Shown here one piece after another: positions 35,166 to 47,139 of a DNA stretch of 64,000 bases. The notes under the pieces are model-generated. The model did not search any database. It was not told the origin of the DNA and worked only from the letters and a program-made list of their open reading frames with translations. A program made the position numbers and the translations under genes. The stretch is from assembly GCF_024139115.2 (NCBI RefSeq), contig NC_085140.1, positions 235,044,371 through 235,108,370 on the forward strand, written 5' to 3'. Origin of the DNA: Armigeres subalbatus. Lineage: Eukaryota; Arthropoda; Insecta; Diptera; Culicidae. Every line of letters starts with the position of its first letter. The stretch's first letter is position 1.

Positions 35166-36399
35166 AGCCACTGTAAAAAAATCATCCAGATCCGTCAAGT
35201 CTAGGTGGGAGCTTAACAAGCATGAAATTTATATGGGAAAAATCGACAATATATGGGAAAATTCATACCTTCCACTATTTTACCTCTAGGTGGCGGTTTT
35301 TATAGTAGCTTTTTGAAGCAAAAAAACTTTATTTTCGGGGCGTATAAGTTTCGCCAAAATGATTTAGAATTTTTTTCATAGAAGTGTGGTCCACCCTATC
35401 CGAGATTGTAAAAGATGTTAAACGTTATTACATGTGAAACACATTTTAAATGCTAGAAAGTTGTTACTTCAAATAATATCATTATTTTCAATAGATTCAT
35501 TTTTTTTATTCATGTTCCTAAGATGCGAATCTCTTTGATGCTTCCTTAATGGGACTCTTGGAACATGACTGCAAATATTAATGCTAAGCTGAGATTAGAT
35601 TGAGTAAAATGTTATCAACGCTTCTCAATTTCAAGTGAAGCATACGAAATCTAAAATATATAAATAAGTTCGTTTTTGTGAGTTTTAATAATAATATATA
35701 GCAGATTTCACAAACTGTTATTGAGCAGAAAAAATGAATGTTGGACATGGATAGTACTTGATATAAGTGAAGAACTGATCCAAATATCAAAATTCACATA
35801 AATAAAGGAAAAAAGTACTTGGTATCATTCATTCCTTTTGAATGTAAAAAATCAAGAGATTATTACGGAAAAATACGATTCTTTTTGTATAAGGCAATCC
35901 ATAAGACAGCTGCGAACAGCTGACGATTTTTGTTTACCTTGATTTTTTGACAGATTCTGACCGGACTGACAGAACAATTCAAAGGAAATTGTTAAGCGCG
36001 GTTTACACCAGAAGTGAGTTCCGTTCAACTGCATACACATTTTATTTTGATTTCGATTGTCAGTCCCATCGCTGAATGTCCTCATGGATAGCCTAATTAT
36101 ATTTATGATTACTAGATTTTGAATGAGGTACTAAATGATTCAAGTACTTCAATTCGATACTTACTTGGTATCGGTTATCAAAGTATCGATACCAAAAGTA
36201 CTTGGTATCGAATCAAAAGTATCGAGTATTTACTCGAATTTACTTGTATCGATTCATCCCTACCTGTACTGCATGTAAGGAGAGTTGTTATTAGCTGATT
36301 AGATGAACCGCTAATCTGTTAAGCTGTGGTAACTGCCGATACAGTAATCTACTTAGAATAATTTCTTAATACGCTTGATCCAAATGCCGACCAAACAAT

Positions 36400-37098
36400 A
36401 AATGTCAACTCAAATCAAATTTCCCTAACCTAATTCTATCCAACAATTGCGTATTAATACGCATGTGTGTTGGCAAAATTGCTACTAGAGGCAGTGGAAC
36501 CTCGCCCGCCACTCGTCGCCAGGAAGAAGCGCACAGCATCCGCTCCGCTGCCCTGCTGTGTGGTGCCACATCTTTCTCTCCCGAACCGTCGGCCTTGTGG
36601 CGAAATGGATTCTCATTTTCATCTCCCCCTATCATAATCATCATCGCCGTACGTGCGGTAGCAGTACGGTGTTGTTGGTTTCGGGTGCCACCGTGATATT
36701 ATGGTGACCGTGGAAAAGAGCGTAGCGTGTAGAATGTCTCTCGTCTCGTCGCCATCGTCCCTGAAAAGATGTGTATATTTACGTACATTGATTTGTTTTC
36801 GCTTCAACTTGGACACCCGTCCTAATTAGTAAACCATATTTGACACGAAACCGAACGATATACAGTGTAAGTTGATACAAGTAAACCAAATTTCATTTAG
36901 AGTGCTTAACACCTCACTTCATCCTTTTCCGAATCCGGTTCTCACCCATTTCCTGGAAGGCGATGACCTTTAAGGATGATTTTTCTCCCAGCATCCATCG
37001 ATGTTCCGACTGTAGTCAGCTTTGTTGATATTTACACACTGTGTTGAACATAACAATAAACATCAGGACTAAATGGCTCTTTTGTGGTCTATTTGCAG
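36400..37098. promoter_or_regulatory. Unique GC-richer island upstream of a TATA box
   Basis: Sequence from about 36450 to 36770 is GC-richer than its surroundings and non-repetitive within the window. It contains no domain-bearing frame. It precedes the TATA box at 37107 and could be upstream regulatory DNA or an exon. The evidence is composition and position only. Confidence 0.3.
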
Positions 37099-37106
37099 GT
37101 TGGCGC

Positions 37107-37115
37107 TATAAATAG
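37107..37115 (+). promoter_or_regulatory. Candidate TATA box
   Basis: TATAAATAG matches the metazoan TATA consensus. A start about 30 bp downstream would fall near 37137. The sequence that follows (GTGCGAGAGAGAAGAGAGAG and then a clean donor at 37320) resembles an insect 5' UTR. A competing reading is that ATTTGCAG at 37091-37098 is a splice acceptor. Confidence 0.35.
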
Positions 37116-37130
37116 CAAAGGACTCATCCA

Positions 37131-37319
37131 TCATAGGGAAAATCGATCAGCTGACATTGCGTGCATTAGTGGAGGAGTGAAAGTGTGTGCGAGAGAGAAG
37201 AGAGAGTGGCGGTGCGTATAATTTATATCGTGATTTGGATAGTCTCGAAAAAGCTGCCGGAACCAATTAGCGGTAGAAACATTCGCAAAGTGATTAATGA
37301 AGCCCTAGATTACAAAAAG
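37131..37319 (+). other. Candidate short non-coding exon
   Basis: The segment follows a TATA box, has GA-rich unique sequence, and ends AAAAAG before GTGTGT at 37320. A 62-codon frame starting at 37185 runs past the donor. If spliced at 37319 it would supply a short coding start, but no domain is visible. The call rests on splice signal plus context. Confidence 0.3.
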
Positions 37320-37374
37320 GTGTGTAGAACGAACGTATCATTAACTATCTGCGTGTACAAACTTGTAGTGTAGC

Positions 37375-38985
37375 ATCAGTGTTTCCCATGCGTCTTTATT
37401 CGGACAATTAACAGTGAAGTATTCTGGAAACTTGGTATGATATATTGGTTGCGGGTAATAAATCGATTCAAAGAAGACTTTTGATATCTCATTGTCCATA
37501 ATGATATCTTTAGGTTGGGAGACATCCAGTTTTCATATAATTAGTGAGCCTTATAAGCATTCCACGAAAATAACAATTTTGTTTATTTATTTATTCATTT
37601 AAAGTTCATTTATTTATTCACTTAAAGTTCTTAAAGTATATTGTCTTAAATATGGTTCTGTCTTTCCAATCGATTTACAAACTGGGATGTGGAAACTCCA
37701 AAATCGAAAGCAGATTCAACGGATGAAAACAATAGAATATGTTGCAAATGGGCTGAATCGTTTTTGGACACGCTTTGCTCTCAGTTTGAACGCGTGAACA
37801 ATACAATGTCTTTAAACAGTGTGGATTGGTGAATTCTGTAATTATTTTAGTCACGAAGCCAAGTTGACAAATAGCCTTGCTAATAATCGACGAATAATGG
37901 GTGAGAAAGATGGGCTTTGGATTCAACACAATGCCATGATCTATGATGTGATTCACTATCTTGAGAGGGTAATTATCGATGTGGCAATTAAATGTTATCG
38001 GATCCTTAATTAGGCGGAAAATCTTCAACGCACATTTTGAAACGCTGATCACTAGCTTATTTTATTGACATCAGAGAGCAAACATGCTGACTAATGTGCA
38101 AATGAAAACATTCCTTAATGTTGCAACGTACCACCACGTATATTTTTAGATCATTTGCATAAATCAGCTTGCATCTTAAATCCTAGAGAAGTTGGCTTGT
38201 TGTTGAAAAATATGACAAACAGTATAAGGGTCCCTAATTTCTTCCTTGCGAGACAGCAGGAGAACTGGTGAATGAGAAAACACTAACTCTGACATCATGG
38301 GCGTAGCCAAAATTTCGAGCAGGAGGGCCAACTCTACAAATGATTTGTGTTGGAATTGTTGCATATTCTGACCTTCTATAAAAACACATTAGCGCTTGGA
38401 CACAATTTCTATCTATGTTCGAAAAACTTTAAAACCAAATCCACAACCAGCAGTGACTAACCAACTGAGGGCAGAAGAGACTAGCTATTGGGTAATCAAG
38501 GGTTTTCCGCAACGCTTCAAGGAGAGTCGATGTGTGCGTGGTTCTGGGCTGTACGGTACCTACGTCTTTTCTTCTTGAAACAATTGAATGACCCTGGCTT
38601 AGCCACCTTGGCTGGTCGATAGGGGACATCCTTGGCGATTAAAACCAACGGCCAGCAGATTCGTCAGATAATGATCAACGGAATCCTTTACAGTGTATTG
38701 CAATTGTAACCTCATAAACCTTTATTTTGATTTCTATCGAGCTTTTGACACAACATGGAACCAGCTATGATTTTGCAACAATACTGTGCCCACCAAAGAA
38801 CATATCGTCTAAGGATTTGTAATCAAAATGCTTTGTAGAAGAAATATCAATTTCAGTTTTGTAGATAATTCTTAACCCTCGAGGACTCGCACCGTAGTCA
38901 ACAGACAGGAACACCGTCTTCGACCAGAAGTCGTACAGACTGAACAATTAACACCTAACATGAAACAACGGACAGGACACATAAC
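37375..38985. other. Sequence without a recognised gene
   Basis: Nothing coding was recognised. Frames of 60-125 codons (the longest 37675-38052 minus) have no motif. If the exon above is real, this would be intron. Confidence 0.35.
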
Positions 38986-39019
38986 ACCCAGTGGATTAGT
39001 AGAGAATTTTTCGTTCACG

Positions 39020-39120
39020 AAAAATTTCCTCCTTACCGGGCGGGAATCGAACCCACACTCCCTAGCACATGCGTTTAGACGATTAACGTCGCTAACCGCA
39101 CGGCCACGAAGCCCACAATA
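39020..39120 (-). mobile_element. tRNA-derived SINE head
   Basis: On the minus strand GTGGCCGTGCGGTTAGC (39091-39107) is a box A region and GGTTCGATTCC (39042-39052) a perfect box B, with a long variable-arm-like middle as in type II (Leu/Ser-like) tRNAs. The flanking CGTTCACGAAAAATTT lies on the body side. It is a member of a dispersed SINE family, not a host tRNA, because the anticodon arm does not fold cleanly. Confidence 0.65.
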
Positions 39121-39639
39121 CTAGCAAAAAAACGTCTTGTCGTATACAATGGAGGCGAGACTGCATGAGTGATTCAGGACTAAGCGCGTCCCGAATCCGC
39201 ATAGTGTCCATAAATTCAGAAAATCATGCTGATGTAGGAATCTTGACGTATTCCTCGCAGGTTTTTTTTTACAAAGTTATAGGCATATTTGTTTGTTATA
39301 GGAAAAAAATAGTCAAAATTCTTCTCAAAAAGGTTTTATTTTTAACTTCTCCATCGATCTGATGTCTTTAAAATGTGTGTCTTGAAGTCGAGTAAAAATT
39401 TGGTGAAAAAATAAATATGTGATTTTAAGATATTTAAATTTTTACATTGATTATCGACCATTATGACATTAATATTTTGACCAAAAAGCCCTTTTAGCCC
39501 CCTACAATTCGTTATCAAACAGTTTTTTCGTACATGAACGGTTTCCAAGTTACAATTTTTCTAAATTAATTCGCTCGAAAACACATACGACCTTTTTTTA
39601 TAAATTACTCGAGGGTCGATTTTTTTTGAATTAGTGGAA

Positions 39640-40100
39640 AATGGTCAGTCTGCTGTGCCGAAAAGGGGCAGCAGGGACTATGTCCAAGGGCTTGACGACC
39701 CCTCCCCATGGCCACTGCGAGTTAGGGGGCCTGCCTAGGATGTGGTGGGGTTTGACAGTGGGCTCTGTTAAACCTCTACAAAAAGCTGCATGTGTCTGTA
39801 AGCAGGTCCTATCAAACCCAGTCAGCACATGAACGTATATGGTGTCGTGTAGGATGATGAAGTGCAGGCGATAGAGGTACTTTTCCACACAACATGTATG
39901 TATATCGCCTCCAATTTAGCATCTTGTATTGCACCATGTGCGATTTTATGTAGACTGGGAAGCGACCGTGTGCCGCTCAAAGCGCACAAGCCCAACACGA
40001 GTGCCAACCGGCACATCAGGATTAATACCAGTGAGATCCTGATTACGGTATATTGATCACGGCAAGCGACACACACCCGCGCGCGAATGTAATGCAAAAT
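39640..40100. repeat. GC-richer repeat-like block, class unknown
   Basis: The block differs in composition from its AT-rich flanks, and short frames are open on both strands (39631-39888 and 39822-40109 minus; 39641-39832 and 39862-40056 plus). None shows a domain. It may be the leader of a retroelement, but that is inference. Confidence 0.3.
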
Positions 40101-40449
40101 AAACGACATGTAAAATTAACGTAAATTTACATTCTTATTTAACCTCAAATAGAGATAAAATAAGGGTTGCTGAATGACATTAGCTTTCCGATTACTATCA
40201 ATTATTTTCAATTTTCATTCTGTTTCTTTTTTTTTACTTTTCTTACGTTAAAGAAATGATGATGCGGGGGCCTAATCCGTAATTCAAATGAACAATCACA
40301 ATCACTCACTTTGAGCGATTGATTGTTTATTCTCGCGAAGAATGAACAATTGAACAAATTATGGGAATGCTAATACTGCTGTGTAGAAGTTGCATAGATC
40401 ACATCACTTTCCATGGTGAATCCCGATCTATGTTACAGATTACCCCACC

Positions 40450-42535
40450 CAACTAACACTTCTTCCTTCCCGTGTTAATTGTGGAGATGCAGAGGTATTC
40501 TCGGTCTCTAGTAGCAACAATTACCACACACTCAATTCCCTCCCTTCCCCAACTGACTGTAAGGACTTGGCCGGCGCCGTTATTGATCAACATTTGCGAG
40601 CTGCTGAAACGTGCAATCCCCAGTCGGAACGAGTCTGAGGTATTTGGAGTGGGGCAAGATGATGACCTGGATTTTCACCGCGTGGATACAAATCTTCCAG
40701 CTGGTGAGGTAGCTTGTCAGTACATCCAGAAAACGTTGGAGTTTAGCCACAAGGGCTTTGATCACTCGTCCCTTATAGACGATCGAGGTGTCATCTGCGA
40801 ACAGTGACAAAGTGCCGTCTTCAGGAAGTACTGACATGTCGGAGGTAAACAGGTTGAACAACAGAGGCCCGAAGATACTGCCCTGGGGGACGCCTGCGAC
40901 GATGCCGTGCGCATCGGAAGTCGCTCCGCGGATTGTGACTTTCTGACAGATAGTTTTTGATAATCTTTACGAGGTAGCGTTGTAGTTTGTACACCAGTCC
41001 GTCATGCCATATATTGTCAAATGCCTTCTCGGCATCGAGCAACGCCATGGCGGAGGTTTTGAAGACAAACTTGTTCCGTCTAAGGATGTTGGTGACTCGG
41101 GTCAGTTGGTGCTCAGTCGATCGACCGCGTCGGACTGTTCCTCGAGCATGATGTTGTTTTCATCGGCAAAATCAAGTAGCCGGCAATGATTTGCCTTTTC
41201 AAAATGCTTGGATAACGCTGAGAGAAGGCTGATGGGCTCTTGAGCTCCAAGTTGAAGATGTTGTCGAAACCTGGGGCCTTCATATTTTTGGTTGATTTGA
41301 TATAGGCCGAAAATTAACCAACTGTTATCTCCAACTCCTCCGGGAAGTCGTTGGGAATAAGATGAATGTTCACTGACAGCAACTTCGTGTAGACTTACGA
41401 TGTTTTGCCCAAGATAATGAGAGCTGACGAAATGCCGACCTATCTCAGCAGCCTTCTCACCAGGAGTTATCAAGCGATCCTTAGAGCCATTATTGTCTGG
41501 AGGGATCAAGGGTGGAACTTCCAAAACGGCTAGGCACAATTTGGGAGAGCGCGGATCTTACTGGAAAAATCATTATTTCTAAGGTCCACAATTCTGGCTT
41601 TGATGATTTTGGTCATGCGATTGCAACGGGTTTTGAGTGCAGGCAACCCAGTACGTTGGTACTGTTTGCGAACCAAATTGCGAAAACGAATGAGATCTTT
41701 GGTGAAAGTGTCGATGGTTAGGGTGTTGCTTACCTGACGAGCCGTTGGGACATGCTGGTCTCTGACCATAGAGATTGTCTCTTCTATGGCGTACAGCTGG
41801 CGGTCGATACTTTCCAACGTCTCCGGACGCACCTCGTAGTAGATGGTGTTGTCGACGCTCTGCTGGAACCGCTGCCAGTTCACTCGATGATAGTTCCTTC
41901 TATAGAGTTGGTGCCGGTTGATCGCCCTAGTAGCACAACTCACGCTGATTTGGCTGTAGCGACTCAAATGTGACCAAATTTGGTTGTGTTACTCGGGCGA
42001 AGAGCCGATTTCGGGCACCACCGGGTAGACGACAGGCTGCGATATTTGGTTATCCATGTTCGTGGTGAACAGATCGAGCGTCGAATGTACCTTGGATCTG
42101 CTCAAACAGGTGGGTGAGTCCGGGCTCAGGATGGTGTAATGGCCTTGTTCTAGATCGCTACTCCAGATCATGCCGTTCCGAATGCTCCTTGAGTTTCCCC
42201 AGGCTCGATGTCTTGCATTCAGATCGCCGGCGATGATGTACTACCCTTGGCGCCGCCTTAGTTTGACGACGTCTCTGCGGAGGCGGCCGATGTCCCATCG
42301 ATCTCCTTGGCTTGCGTTGGGCAAAATGCCACGATGCGGGTGATGACGCCGACGGAAGTAGTAACTTCTACCCCAATGGCCTCGATGGAATATACACGCT
42401 CACCTCGGGCTTCAGGTGTGTTTCCGTGATGAAAGCCACGTCGATCTCCCTCTCGTCGAGAAAACCAACCAGCTCAATAGTTTTGCTCTTAAGTGAGCAA
42501 GCGTTCCAATTGACCAGACCCACCCTAGCAGCCAT
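40450..42535 (-). pseudogene. Jockey-like non-LTR retrotransposon, endonuclease plus RT, broken
   Basis: The minus strand preserves most of the second protein. It starts with MAARVGLVNWNACSLKSKT and 'EREIDVAFITETHLKPE' (endonuclease start, 42535-42400), then 'IIAGDLNARHRAWGN' (about 42240-42190), 'DSPTCLSRSKVHSTLDLF' (about 42125-42070), a linker, 'LLDAEKAFDNIWHDGL' (RT catalytic motif A, about 41045-40990), and 'LSLFADDTSIVYKG' (catalytic motif C, about 40805-40765). The order and motifs are those of the Jockey clade. At least six frameshifts or stops break it. The 3' end is missing after about 40450, and no gag-like first frame was found upstream. It is a dead copy. Confidence 0.85.
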
Positions 42536-42604
42536 TTTCGATGACGAACTCGATTTTTTCAGAACTCGTAGTATTTATCCAGCATATGCACAGCCAAGAT
42601 ATTT

Positions 42605-42850
42605 GACAAAAAAATGATTTTCGTACGGCCGAGTTGCCGAATAATATGCAATTAATTGTAATCAAGTGTCGGTCCTCCATCGTCCTTAGTCGTCTGAGTA
42701 CACGCGACCGTATGCGTAGAAAACAATCATGCTCACCAAATGCTTCGGGGCTGTCCAAGTCCATATACCACGTGGACAGCTTACGGGGAGGGGGAGTATG
42801 TAAAAAATGATTTTCGTACGGTCGAGTTGCCGAATAATATGCAATTAACA
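42605..42850. repeat. Pair of 46-bp direct repeats
   Basis: A word starting AAAAATGATTTTCGTACGG and ending ATATGCAATTAA occurs at about 42609-42655 and 42805-42850 with one substitution. Between them is CCACGTGGACAGCTTACGG and a GGGGAGGGGGAG run. It may be a fragment of a tandemly organised repeat. Confidence 0.6.
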
Positions 42851-43159
42851 GAATTTTCATTCAAACATTAATCTTTGCTAATATCAGCCAATTGTCAACA
42901 GTCCTGTTATATCTTCTATTGGGCGTTATGGTTTATGGTAGTTAGGAAAAAGTGTTCAAAATGTAACGGTAAATGCTTCAAATCAAGATAAGATTTTCAA
43001 ACGATTCTTAATCGCTAGCGAATTTCTATCACTTGATTATTTAAAAGTGAGTTTGATCATCCTCGATTTTTTGAAAATTTAATTTTTCCCATCCCTGATT
43101 TGAGGGATTAATCTAATTAATTCATTGAAACAAAAAAGAAAAACACATCGCCATAGAGT

Positions 43160-43265
43160 AAAACGAAGGGCGGAGATTGACACGAGTGGTACGATTTTCA
43201 CGAAGTCCGTCCAGTAATTTGGTTTCGCCGACGACATTGATATTATGGAGAGTGTGGAATGGTGA
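43160..43265 (+). pseudogene. Small RT fragment of the 30-31 kb non-LTR family
   Basis: The plus strand reads GAGATTGACACGAGTGGTAC through TTCGCCGACGACATTGATAT, the same stretch as 30650-30585 on the minus strand. The catalytic alanine-aspartate-aspartate codons (near 43227-43240) are intact but there is no flanking RT. It is an isolated 100-bp fragment. Confidence 0.7.
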
Positions 43266-43269
43266 ACGA

Positions 43270-44032
43270 AGTCATTGTTTAGTCCGAGAAGGTTTTCATC
43301 TTTTCACGTACCCCATATTATGTATACGGACTGTACATCTTTTACATCGTATACATCCAGCCAGTCGTCCTTATCGAAACTAAGGTCAGCTAGAGGTTGC
43401 AAGAGGATATATTGTTGGATGATCAATGACGCATGTTATGCTTGAGATGGAATGTACTAATTAATTGTCGACACATGGTGGAGTCATCAAGTCATTGAAA
43501 ATTCTTCAAGGCCACTCTGCCTACTTCCTGTACTTAAACACTGGAATTGAAAGGATGATCAACTGTATTATGGCATGATGCCCGGATAAGGCGTGTCTCG
43601 CTCAACCGAATAAACGCTCGTGATCAACCACTCGAATCGATATTAGAAGTTAGTTAGAGATTGTAAACTGTAACCAACCATTCGTTCAATCAACTCATAT
43701 CTTTGTCAACTCTCTCTTTGATAGTTATCAAGAATTGAAGAGAATTAAAATCCAAATTGTCAAACATAGTTCAACAAAGTCGATATCCATATCCACATCC
43801 ATATGATATGTATGTATCTTCCATCCGTTGAACAAGATTTAACCTTCATACTGTAAGACCTTCGTACCGTGTTCAATGAAGCATTGGAAACTACTGGCGC
43901 TACTATAAATATCTAAAATCCATTAAATTTCCTTGCAGACCATGCAAACCACGCGTGCATATCCATTACCGCTCCCATGAACCCCATAAACGCAAACTAA
44001 AATAGTTCGTTATCTGTTTCTTTTTTTTACAG
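43270..44032. other. Sequence without a recognised gene; ends in a splice acceptor
   Basis: Nothing coding is seen. The last 30 bases have a possible branch word (AAACTAA near 43994-44000) and the polypyrimidine run TCTGTTTCTTTTTTTTACAG, so the 3' end looks like the end of an intron on the plus strand. Confidence 0.5.
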
Positions 44033-44955
44033 GTCGGCCTGGAAAACTGCTATATCGAGTAAAGCAAAAAGCTATCCCCATTCCAAGAAGTAAGACAAAA
44101 CCCGAGTTGACCTAATATCTCGCGTTTTGTTCCGTTCGTGTCGCGGGTTCACTGTACGCGTGGAAGAAACTAAGTCGCCCGGAAGTAAGGTGGCGAAAAA
44201 AGAACTCGTCAGCTAACTTTTTGCCCGCATCGGGGATAAAGTGGGAAGAAGCTCCGAGCAGGTGATGTGTCATCCACCAAAGCAAAAGAAAGCGAAATTA
44301 TAAATGATTAGCATTATCGCCGTTAAAAGTGTGAAAAATCTCGGAAGCGAAGAGGAAGAATAAATAAAATAAGTGTCGCACGGAAAACAACAATCATAGG
44401 TGTGTCAACAACGACTAATCTTCGTACTGCAGCGGTCGAGTCGGCGTGACAAACGGTGCGTGAAAAGAAGCGTAGAGAGTGAGTTCCAGGCGGCGAGGTG
44501 CCGATTGTTGCGTGATTTCAGACGACTGATCATTTGGTGCAAGTAGGCGTAGGAAAAGCGTGTTTAATAGTGTTGTTTTTTTTTATTGTTGTTCGTTGCC
44601 ATCTTAGAAGGCGTCCATCGATTTGCGAAGCTTAAATGTGCGATCCATTCGTGGAAGGGACGATACAGGAGAAACGATAAAACCGATAATCATGTGTCTG
44701 TGACGATATTTTTTTCCCCTGGTGAAACTTCAGATATTACCGCGAGTGTGGCAAGTTGGCAGCTTGGCCATTGAAGGAAGAAGTGAAGTGAAGGTGGTGT
44801 GCATAGTGAACTCGAGTGTGGCAAATGGTTGACGACGACTATTCGCGCCTCGGTTTTTTGACATCGCGCTGGATTTTGGCAATGCTGAGTTGCCTTTCTC
44901 GGTAGATCCGTGTAAGCCATCCACCAATCGGACTGCGAGGCGACTAATTTGAGAA
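44033..44955 (+). other. Candidate 5' UTR exon with both splice signals
   Basis: A strong acceptor (TTTTTTTTACAG, ending 44032) opens and a good donor (GAA followed by GTAAGTG at 44956) closes a 923-bp unit. It is unique in the window, has balanced base composition, and is interrupted by stops in all plus-strand frames. Its AUGs begin only short frames, for example one at 44824 of about 26 codons that ends before the donor. This is what a long non-coding internal or second exon of an insect developmental or signalling gene looks like. The coding exons would lie outside the window or farther right. The gene's identity cannot be read from here. Confidence 0.55.
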
Positions 44956-44959
44956 GTAA

Positions 44960-45380
44960 GTGAAATCGATACGATTGCGTATGGGTAAGGGGTTTATTAT
45001 GCAGCTACGACTGCAGGTTTCATTAAGCGTGTAAAATTAAACGGTTTCAATGGATCACATCCAAAAACGGTCTTATCTAATGACCACTAGTTTCACATGG
45101 TTCAGAAACCCACATTTTTTAAAGTGCAGGTCAGAATTACATTAAACCATGCACTTATATTATTCGTCGCTTCTTAATTTGAATGACTTTTCACTTTTGC
45201 TGCAATAGTTAATGACTGAGAAATATGTAGAACATTCAATTCATTTATTATTATTTTTATCTTTATTACCGAGTCCGTTGCTGGTTCAACTCGATTAAAT
45301 TCATTGATAAAAAGAGAATCTGCTTGTTTCAAAAATTTTAATTTTAATTATGATTTATATTTTGCATTTAAATGTAGAAA
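44960..45380. other. Sequence after the candidate exon, no recognised gene
   Basis: It is AT-rich with no motif. It would be intron if the exon at 44033-44955 is real. Confidence 0.35.
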
Positions 45381-45384
45381 AGTC

Positions 45385-45500
45385 GAGTCAAGTACGAGAC
45401 ACTGAAGACCGCCTCGCAGTTGAGGTCGAAATACGTATCTGAAAAGATAACAAAACGTAGTGGAATTATATGGAAAGTACTAAACTCGTCTTAGCCAGTT
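45385..45500. mobile_element. MITE fragment, GTCGAAATACGTATCTG family
   Basis: ACACTGAAGACCGCC, GAGGTCGAAATACGTATCTG and a GTACTAAACTCGTCTTAGCC end match the element at 52232-52428 in order. This copy lacks one arm. Confidence 0.55.
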
Positions 45501-46000
45501 TCAATGTAAGTTAGAGCCTAACAATCAAATTCTATTTAATGATATAGCTTCGTATTAGGATATAAATGTGGGTTTTTGATTAAATTATGTGTTTGATTTC
45601 AGTTTAAATATGAAAATCAATAACTACATGAATGTAATTTTGGTATTACATATTTTGTACTTGGATATCTTGTCAATTTGTCTTTGGTAATCTTATTTTG
45701 TACTAATGACACATTAAGTGGATTTATAAAAAAAACATTGTTGTTTTGAAGTTTTTCTCACATTTTCTCACCATACCACTTATGATGGAACACATCTTGA
45801 TGATATGTATCTGGTCTCTCGATTTTCCAAAAATAATCAACCAATGAAACGAGATAAAATAGTTGATAAACCGATCATCACCGCGTGGGAAGTGTGGCAA
45901 GCTTTTTCTCTATGCGGCTTTTTTTCCCGTCCATGTTCATAGACATGGCGTTCACGTTCGGAATGGAGTAGATGACAAAGAGAATTCCCATAAATACTTA
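45501..46000. other. AT-rich sequence without a recognised gene
   Basis: I see no motif, RNA gene or repeat boundary. Confidence 0.4.
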
Positions 46001-46560
46001 GCCCAATTCAAGTAGCAGCACTCGAACACAAGACTTTGGAAACACCACGAGAGCACTTCCCATCCCAATCATCATCATCATCATGGTCGTTCCCATCACC
46101 CGTCATGTCATAATGACGTGCGACGAAGATGATTGGATTCATCAGCTGTTTTGCTCTGTCGCGCTGCGAGGTGTGTTGTTCATAACAAATGTGGCTTGGG
46201 CTTGCGTGAGATGGAAACGCATCTGCACGCAAGAAGAGAGTACCGTTCGTTGTCGGTGTGCCGTCGATGGAAATAAGAAGCGACAGACACGCGATTTAGC
46301 GCGACACACTGGTCTATTTTTGACGCAATCGACGAAAACATACGCCCGATATGGCAGCAAAGCAACAGATACTCCAACTACATCGTTGAATTGGCAGCCT
46401 CCGACATTCACCGATCCGAACAGAGTCACCGAGCATATGAAGTGCATGTTTGAAGGAACGACTCCGTCAAAACGCCAATGCAAACAACCGGTGGCGGTAC
46501 CGGGGCCTGTCGTTGCTCTATATGAAGTTATTGCGTGGGGCTGATTGCGTACACATTTAG
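46001..46560. other. Unique island with overlapping open frames
   Basis: A plus-strand frame of 153 codons (46083-46544) and a minus-strand frame of 143 codons (46142-46573) overlap almost entirely. Both contain several cysteines and no recognisable domain, and neither has clear splice sites. Composition is less AT-rich than the flanks. It could be a conserved non-coding or UTR segment or a decayed repeat. I do not call a protein. Confidence 0.25.
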
Positions 46561-47139
46561 ATGAAAGAAACATTCGACTCGTTCGTGGGCTGGAAGTTGT
46601 GATCGGTTCATATGTTGGTGGGACTTTCGATCTATGAGTGGTGGGTGTACCTATTTCTAAATGTCTTTGATGAATGGAAAAATACTACCATTGAAGCGCT
46701 TTGTCAGCTAAAAGATGCTTTAAAATAATGTTGTTATTTGTTAATTCCCTACGGACTGCGTTGCATTTTTATGTCCTTCTGGCCCTTCATAATACGCTAG
46801 GAGAACCAAATGAAGCAGCAAATGGAATTTGAAAATATTTAAAAAATCACTAGCTTAGATTTATTGAAAATGATTTAAACACGAAATTACAAATTCAATA
46901 ACCATGAAAACTAGGTCCTTCTCCGAAATCAATTCAAGGCAAAACTTTAAAATCATTGAAAAATAAATAAATATATGTATAATGTAGATGATGAAAATTC
47001 TAACATCGTTCTTTCAAATAAACATAATTTTTATTTATTTTTTTAATGATTGTACATTAGTACATTCTCATCAGATGATTGTCATACAATTCGGCTGCAT
47101 TTGATGCGGTTTCTGACATCTGATGCAACTCGTGATTCA
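46561..47139. other. AT-rich sequence without a recognised gene
   Basis: Nothing beyond chance frames is visible. Confidence 0.4.

Larger units (their letters stand above)
31612..36262. mobile_element. 4.65-kb hAT-like insertion without transposase
   Basis: Terminal inverted repeats TAGGGATGAAACGATAC (31612-31628) and GTATCGATTCATCCCTA (ending 36262) are flanked by an exact 8-bp duplication, CCTGTACT (31604-31611 and 36263-36270). An 8-bp duplication and TAGGG-type ends are typical of hAT transposons. Both subterminal regions are crowded with AAGTATCGATAC words (31633-31725 and 36145-36235), probable transposase-binding repeats. No frame longer than 156 codons and no hAT transposase motif is seen, so it is non-autonomous or carries other elements. 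Nested content includes a palindromic MITE at 33452-33584 and a dispersed 15-bp motif at 32129-34603. Confidence 0.8.

Noticed and set aside
46083..46573. Overlapping 153- and 143-codon frames as a cysteine-rich secreted protein
   Set aside because: No signal peptide, no cysteine pattern I recognise, and both strands are open. Kept only as an unassigned island.
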